Shown here: piece after piece, positions 6,019 to 10,095 of the stretch
Numbering within the stretch: position 1 is the first letter of the stretch
How the letters are laid out: each line of letters opens with the position of its first letter
Assembly: GCA_026984415.1 (NCBI GenBank)
Contig: JALSSE010000297.1
Coordinates: forward strand, 1 to 10,095
Source: Hydrogenothermaceae bacterium
GTDB taxonomy: Bacteria > Aquificota > Aquificae > Hydrogenothermales > Hydrogenothermaceae
Direction of reading: 5' to 3'
Length of the DNA: 10,095 nt
Notes under the pieces: model-generated
The model's database searches: none
Seen by the model: the letters and a program-made list of their open reading frames with translations, nothing else
Told to the model about the DNA's origin: nothing
Program-made: the position numbers and the translations under genes

Positions 6019-9000
6019 ATGCCTATAAAAGAGGAAATAGTTCAAAAAAAGATAGAAGAAAATTTAAAAAATATAGGGTGGCAGTTAACCACAGAAGATA
6101 CTATCAAACCTCATCAAACATTAGATAATTACATAGTAGAGGAAATATTTTTAAATCAATTGGAAAAAATAAACGATAAACTCTTATCAAGGCTAACAAA
6201 TGAGGAAAAAGAACAAGTTCTAATAAATGCCAAAAATATCTTTTTGAGAGAAACAAGCCCTATAAAAGCTTTAAATTATTTGAAATTTGGGATAAAAATA
6301 GAAATACTAAGAGGAAAAAAAGGTAAAGAAATAATTGAAATAAAACTTATAGATTATAAAAATCCTCAAAATAACATATTCCAATTTTCACCAGAAGTTA
6401 AATATAAAGGAACTCCAAGGGACACTAAGCCAGATTTTACACTTTTTATAAATGGTATTCCAATAGTAATAATAGAAGCTAAGAGAGAATTCGCAGAAGA
6501 AGACACATATATTAAAGCCATTAACCAAGTTTTAGATTATGAAAAAAGAAGCCCAAAACTTTTTAACTTTGTTCAATTTGCAGTTGCTTATGGAGATAAA
6601 AAAGGATATTTCCCAACCTTCCCAAATCCTGACAAAGAAAAAAGAACTAAAAAGTTAGAAGTATGGAGAAATGAAAACAAAGAAAAAAATATATTTCATC
6701 TATTAGAACCTTTAAGAGTTTTAGAAATAATTAAAAACTTCACATTTTTCATAAAGAAAGACGGAAAACTAAATAAAATAATTCCAAGATACCCACAATA
6801 TTACGCAGTAAAAAAAGCATTTTTAAGAATAAAAAATTACATAGAAGGTAAAGACTATAAAAACAAAGGCTTAATATGGCATTGGCAAGGTTCGGGAAAA
6901 AGTTATGAAATACTGTATCTAACAGATATGTTTATGGAGCAATTTATAGAAAAAAACCCTCATGTTTTTGTAATGATAGATAGACAGGATTTAGAAAAAC
7001 AACTAAATGATGAGTTATTTACCCCCATAGAAAACACATTCTTTAAATCCTATTACAAGAAAATAGAAAGCATAAAAGAGCTAAAAGGAGTAATAGAAAA
7101 TATAAAATCCCAAGAAGAAAACTCTACCTTAACTTTTAAAGGTGTTTATCTTGTAATGATGCACAAATTTAAACAAGAGCAGCTAAATGAATTTTTAGAA
7201 AACTACGAAGAAATAAAAAAGAAAGAAATACTAATACTTAGAGATGAAGCTCATAGGACAGAATACGGACTTTTAGCAACTGTTAGAAATGCAATATTTA
7301 AAAATGCCCTAAGATTTGGTTTCACAGGAACACCTATAAATAAGATAGAAAAGAATACATTTCAGGAATATGCCTATCCACAAGAAAAAGAATTTTACCT
7401 TGATAAGTTCTTTATAGAAGATTCATTAAAAGATGAATTTACTCTCCCATTGGTATGTAGAGCGGTATTAATTGACAATTTAAAATTGAACATAACAGAA
7501 GAAGAAATTAAAAATATACTAATCCAACACCAATTAGATGAAAATGTTGAAATAGATGAAAAGAAAGTAAAAGAAAAACTAAAAATAAGCGATTTACTAT
7601 CAGCAGAAGACAGGATAAAAAAAGCAGTTGAGTATATAGCCGAAAATATAGAAAATGATACAGAAGGATTTAAATATAAAGTCTTTATCGTAGCTCATGA
7701 TAGATTAGCATGTGTAAGATATAAAAAATATTTAGATGAAATACTAACTCAATATTTTGGAGAAGAAGCTAAAAATTGGTCTCAAATAGTTATGACTTAT
7801 CAAGCAGTAGAAGGTCAGCAAGAGATTGAAGAATATAAAAATTATATAGAAACTAAATATAATCAGAAATGGGAAGATTTAAATAAAAGATTTTCAGAAG
7901 AATTTAAGTCTCCAGATAATCCTTTAAAAATACTAATAGTAACAAATATGCTATTAGAAGGATACGATGCTCCAATTTTGAAGGTAATGTATTTTGATAA
8001 ACTAACTTCAGACCAACGTCTTTTACAAGCAAGTGCAAGAGCAAACAGAACAAGGGGAGATAAAAAATTTGGACTTATTGTTGATTTAACAGGGGTATTA
8101 ATTGAAAACTATAAAAAAGCACTATCTCAATATAACATATACGAAGATGAAGAAATAAAAGAAGATTTAGCAAAACACGCATTTGTAGATGCAGAAGAAA
8201 TATGGAAAAGCTTTTTAGAAAATTATGAAGAATTTAAAAATCTATTTTATAAAATTACAAGAATTAATTGGGAAGATTTTTCCGAGCAGTTAGGAAAAGG
8301 AGAAATAAATAAGGAAAAATATGAAGAAATAATTGGAATTATAGCTTCTCACCCAGATGTAAACCTTTTACTTTCCCAGCTAAAAGAAACCATAGATTTA
8401 TATAAAGCAGTTGGAACATATCCAGATAAACTTAAATATACAGATACTTTTGAGTGGTTAAAAATTCTTTATTACAACATTAAAAAGTTAGAAAAACCTA
8501 AAAAAACATACATACCATGGAACGAAATAAAAAAAGAATTAATTGATAAACTTTCTTTTAATCCTTTTGAAGAAATTGGTGAAATAAAATTAGATGAAGA
8601 AAGCATTGAGAAATTAAAAAGCGAAAAAAAAGCTGTATATATCACTGCAAACCTTCTTTACTCCTTAATGGAAGAATTTGAAGACAAAACAGAGCCACTA
8701 TATAAAGAACTATATGATAGATTAAAGGACATAAAAAACAGATTTATAAAAAGACAGGAAAAAGTAAAAAATATTTTAAAAGAGCTTTACGAAGTAAAAA
8801 AACAGGAAGAAGAATATAAGCAGAAAACAGAAGGACTTAAAGCTTCAGAAAAAATTATTTATAACCTCATAAAATTACTCCAGTTAAAAGGTTTTTCTAA
8901 AGTAAAATTAGAAAAAACAAAGATAGCTTTAAAAAAGATAGAAAACAGAAAAGTAATACCTTCAACTTTTTGGAACGAATTAAAAAAATCACTTCACATG

Positions 9001-9105
9001 GATTTAAGATTAACAATAAAAGATATAAAAGAAAGAGATAAATTAATAGAACTGCTGGTAGAAGAATATATAAAACCATTACTGGAGAAAAGAGAAAATG
9101 ACTAA
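6019..9105 (+). CDS. hsdR: Type I restriction enzyme endonuclease/translocase subunit HsdR
   Basis: HsdR reels in DNA with an ATP-driven motor and cuts it away from unmethylated sites. In 1028 residues, the N-terminal PD-(D/E)xK nuclease shows KPDF (D139) and IIEAKRE with E153 and K155, the catalytic triad. The SF2 motor follows: Walker A WQGSGKS (289-295), DRQDL (321-325), the DEAH box RDEAHRTEYG (408-417), FTGTP (435-439), then the second RecA lobe with NMLLEGYDAP (643-652) and the arginine-finger motif QRLLQASARANR (667-678). The last 330 residues are helical and very Lys/Glu-rich, as in the C-terminal domain that docks on the methylase. All motifs are intact and length is typical. The start has AGAGG seven bases ahead (6007-6011), 20 bases after hsdS. 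The stop overlaps the metallopeptidase gene by eight bases. The coding strand is more A-rich than that of hsdM. Confidence 0.96.
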   Translation: MPIKEEIVQKKIEENLKNIGWQLTTEDTIKPHQTLDNYIVEEIFLNQLEKINDKLLSRLTNEEKEQVLINAKNIFLRETSPIKALNYLKFGIKIEILRGKKGKEIIEIKLIDYKNPQNNIFQFSPEVKYKGTPRDTKPDFTLFINGIPIVIIEAKREFAEEDTYIKAINQVLDYEKRSPKLFNFVQFAVAYGDKKGYFPTFPNPDKEKRTKKLEVWRNENKEKNIFHLLEPLRVLEIIKNFTFFIKKDGKLNKIIPRYPQYYAVKKAFLRIKNYIEGKDYKNKGLIWHWQGSGKSYEILYLTDMFMEQFIEKNPHVFVMIDRQDLEKQLNDELFTPIENTFFKSYYKKIESIKELKGVIENIKSQEENSTLTFKGVYLVMMHKFKQEQLNEFLENYEEIKKKEILILRDEAHRTEYGLLATVRNAIFKNALRFGFTGTPINKIEKNTFQEYAYPQEKEFYLDKFFIEDSLKDEFTLPLVCRAVLIDNLKLNITEEEIKNILIQHQLDENVEIDEKKVKEKLKISDLLSAEDRIKKAVEYIAENIENDTEGFKYKVFIVAHDRLACVRYKKYLDEILTQYFGEEAKNWSQIVMTYQAVEGQQEIEEYKNYIETKYNQKWEDLNKRFSEEFKSPDNPLKILIVTNMLLEGYDAPILKVMYFDKLTSDQRLLQASARANRTRGDKKFGLIVDLTGVLIENYKKALSQYNIYEDEEIKEDLAKHAFVDAEEIWKSFLENYEEFKNLFYKITRINWEDFSEQLGKGEINKEKYEEIIGIIASHPDVNLLLSQLKETIDLYKAVGTYPDKLKYTDTFEWLKILYYNIKKLEKPKKTYIPWNEIKKELIDKLSFNPFEEIGEIKLDEESIEKLKSEKKAVYITANLLYSLMEEFEDKTEPLYKELYDRLKDIKNRFIKRQEKVKNILKELYEVKKQEEEYKQKTEGLKASEKIIYNLIKLLQLKGFSKVKLEKTKIALKKIENRKVIPSTFWNELKKSLHMDLRLTIKDIKERDKLIELLVEEYIKPLLEKREND

Positions 9106-9382
9106 AAAAGAAGTAAAAGATTTACTATTAGAAGCAAAAAAAGAGCTAAAAATTGATGAAGATATAAAGCTTACTATTAGACCAATGAAAAAGAAAATAG
9201 CAAGTATTTCATTGACAAACAAAAATTTGTCAATAAATAAAAACTTTTTAGAAAATGCATCATTGGAGGAAGTTAAATATGTTATATTCCATGAACTTCT
9301 CCACCTAAAGTATGGAGTATTTCACACATATAAGTTTAAAAATGAATTAAGAAAATATTTTCAAACAATGGATTTATTGTGA
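9098..9382 (+). CDS. Minimal YgjP/SprT-like HExxH zinc metallopeptidase
   Basis: This 94-residue protein has the zinc signature FHELLHLKYG (64-73). H65 and H69 with H76 (FHTYKF) are the likely ligands, and E66 the catalytic base. The preceding segment RPMKKKIASISLTNKNLSIN (28-47) matches the beta strands that precede the active helix in YgjP (DUF45) and SprT-like domains ('mk.kwaS...~~i.ln..l'). Relatives of about 230 residues often close Type I restriction operons, and this one is reduced to the core. The substrate is unknown. The ATG overlaps the hsdR stop (ATGACTAA), so it is translationally coupled as the last intact gene of the operon. It ends at TGA 9380, soon after the third zinc ligand. 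The frame reopens at once into a decayed downstream gene, so a truncated C-terminus is possible. Confidence 0.75.
   Translation: MTKKEVKDLLLEAKKELKIDEDIKLTIRPMKKKIASISLTNKNLSINKNFLENASLEEVKYVIFHELLHLKYGVFHTYKFKNELRKYFQTMDLL
9211..9234 (+). repeat. 9-bp perfect inverted repeat inside the metallopeptidase gene
   Basis: ATTGACAAA (9211-9219) and TTTGTCAAT (9226-9234) are separated by CAAAAA and would form a hairpin in mRNA within the coding region. No T-run follows, so it is not a standard terminator. It might slow ribosomes or protect the operon's 3' end. Confidence 0.45.
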
Positions 9383-9391
9383 GATTTAGTT

Positions 9392-9821
9392 ATGGAGAAT
9401 ATTCTCTTAACTGAGTTAATGAAATTATTTTCTGAAGAAAGTGAAAAAAATTACTTACATTGAACAGAATTTAATAGAAATGAAAAAACTTTTTAATGCT
9501 TCTATAAAGAATTTATTAGACATACACAATCCATTAAGAGTAAATAATTTGGCTTATTCAGTTAGGGAACTTTTATTCTATTTTCTCCAAAAAAAGCACT
9601 AGATGAGAAGATAAAGAAATATATATAGTATAAGCCAATAAAAGATAAAAACTCACCAACAAGAAGAGAAAAAATCTATTATATAATATATTTAATTAAG
9701 ATTTAACAGAAGATTTTATAAAGAAAAAGAAATCTTCTGAAGAATTATTTGAAATTTATATAACAAAAAACTTGGAAATATAGACTTTATCAAAGAAGCT
9801 TTAAGTAGTTGTAATCTTGGT
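9392..9821 (+). pseudogene. Decayed gene resembling a pPIWI-associating nuclease-like protein
   Basis: Frames change several times but the pieces read as one protein. ATG 9392 gives MENILLTELMKLFSEESEKN and then TGA (9461). Frame 9459 gives IEQNLIEMKKLFNASIKNLL, then HNPLRVNNLAYSVRELLFYF up to TAG (9600). Frame 9593 gives ALDEKIKKYI, TAG at 9626, then YKPIKDKNSPTRREKIYYII. Frame 9700 gives LTEDFIKKKKSSEELFEIYI, and frame 9780 gives IDFIKEALSS. 'NPlR.nn.a.s.RELL', 'W(Y/F)kp..d...PTR..ki.Y' and a 'L.d.f' segment occur in this order in a family that I remember being annotated as pPIWI-associating nuclease. The amber at 9626 falls where tryptophan is expected, a single-base change. At least four frameshifts or stops make it dead. 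It directly follows the metallopeptidase in the same direction, so it was probably the operon's eighth gene. Decay is well supported; family identity is tentative. Confidence 0.55.
9707..9739. repeat. 10-bp perfect inverted repeat in the decayed gene
   Basis: CAGAAGATTT (9707-9716) and AAATCTTCTG (9730-9739) flank a 13-base A-rich loop. It could fold in a transcript from either strand. No run of T follows on the plus strand, so I do not call it a terminator, though it is the best hairpin between the operon and the convergent transporter gene. Confidence 0.4.
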
Positions 9822-10095
9822 TTAAAAAACACTGTAAAACATGTAAACTGTTGCTGTCAGTGAAACTAAAAACGTTAAGATAAGAAAAAAATTGTTAAAT
9901 TTCCCGTTTACATTATCACCTAAAATCTTTTTATTATTTCCAAGAACAAATAATAAACCACTTAAAACAGGAAGAAGAATGCCGTCAAAAACCTGACTGT
10001 AATAAAGGGCATCTACTGCTGATATTCCAAGAAGATTAATTAAATCCCCAACAAAAAGAGAGCCTAAAAAAACAAGATAAAAACCTTTTGCATCA
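9822..10095 (-). CDS. Nramp-family divalent metal transporter, C-terminal part (runs off window)
   Basis: The reverse strand reads without a stop from the window edge to TAA at 9824-9822, giving 90 residues of a membrane protein. DALYYSQVFDGILLPVLSGL followed by LFVLGNNKKILGD matches the C-terminal part of Nramp proteins, where 'npvkalyysavlnGvi.p.ll...l.l.nnkkimG' precedes the last helix. A final hydrophobic segment ending TVYMFYSVF closes the protein. Such transporters import manganese, iron or related ions with protons across the inner membrane; MntH is the best-known bacterial member, but the symbol cannot be assigned from this fragment. The metal-binding motif of helix 1 lies outside the window. 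The gene converges on the defence island and its stop abuts the decayed gene. Its GC content is higher in part than the island's, in line with a resident host gene. Confidence 0.8.
   Translation of the reverse strand, partial: DAKGFYLVFLGSLFVGDLINLLGISAVDALYYSQVFDGILLPVLSGLLFVLGNNKKILGDNVNGKFNNFFLILTFLVSLTATVYMFYSVF

Noticed and set aside
8897..9079. A 60-codon minus-strand open frame, Leu-rich and seemingly hydrophobic
   Set aside because: It lies inside hsdR. The Leu/Phe-rich product is what the complement of Lys/Glu-rich A-rich codons yields, and there is no start signal.
9212..9240. TTGACA inside the metallopeptidase gene as an internal promoter
   Set aside because: The hexamer is part of the hairpin, and the matching -10 position (AAATAA) is poor.
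9395..9406. GAGAATATTCTC palindrome after the metallopeptidase stop
   Set aside because: It is a perfect 12-bp palindrome, but it has no loop or T-run, so it is not a terminator, and it overlaps the start of the decayed gene.
1..10095. Attachment-site repeats, integrase, tRNA, insertion sequence or CRISPR array bounding the island
   Set aside because: I looked for matching direct repeats near both island edges and for cloverleaf or spaced-repeat structure, and found only short AT-rich similarities that chance explains.

Overview
The window is a low-GC, strongly purine-biased piece of bacterial chromosome. Frequent AGA, ATA, TTA and AAA codons and Lys/Glu-rich proteins suggest a thermophile, and an Aquificales-type host (for example a Persephonella or Sulfurihydrogenibium relative) is my guess from style alone. 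The two outer genes, both cut by the window edges, look like ordinary host genes. On the left is the N-terminal half of an APC-superfamily amino acid permease (minus strand, 727 to 1). On the right is the C-terminus of an Nramp-type metal transporter (minus strand, 10095 to 9822).

Between them lies a horizontally acquired-looking defence island of about 8.8 kb. Lines I counted by hand in the flanking genes are mostly 37-47% GC (one is 28%), and some lines of the island are 22-25%. After the permease comes about 880 bases without an intact gene. This stretch holds a 13-bp tandem repeat, a multiply frameshifted remnant that reads like a FliH/YscL-type stator protein, and a near-consensus sigma-70 promoter (TTGACA, 17 bp, TATTAT).

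That promoter reads into a seven-gene plus-strand operon. The order is hsdM (with an N-terminal winged-helix-like extension), a HEPN/AbiJ-like gene, a small three-helix membrane protein, a 49-codon Lys/Pro-rich peptide gene, hsdS, hsdR and a minimal YgjP/SprT-type HExxH metallopeptidase. Genes are separated by a few bases or overlap. Both the membrane protein and the metallopeptidase start with the same 8-bp stop/start overlap (ATGACTAA). The backbone is a complete-looking Type I restriction-modification system: methyltransferase, specificity subunit with two target-recognition domains, and nuclease/translocase. The three genes between hsdM and hsdS are not needed for restriction or modification and are the most interesting part. 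They look like an embedded accessory module made of a candidate RNase/abortive-infection protein, a membrane protein and a disordered peptide with a repeated GFNPP motif.

Downstream of the metallopeptidase is a decayed gene (about 9392-9821). Its pieces resemble the family I remember as pPIWI-associating nucleases, and it has several frameshifts and an amber codon where tryptophan is expected. No tRNA, integrase, insertion sequence or CRISPR array is visible.
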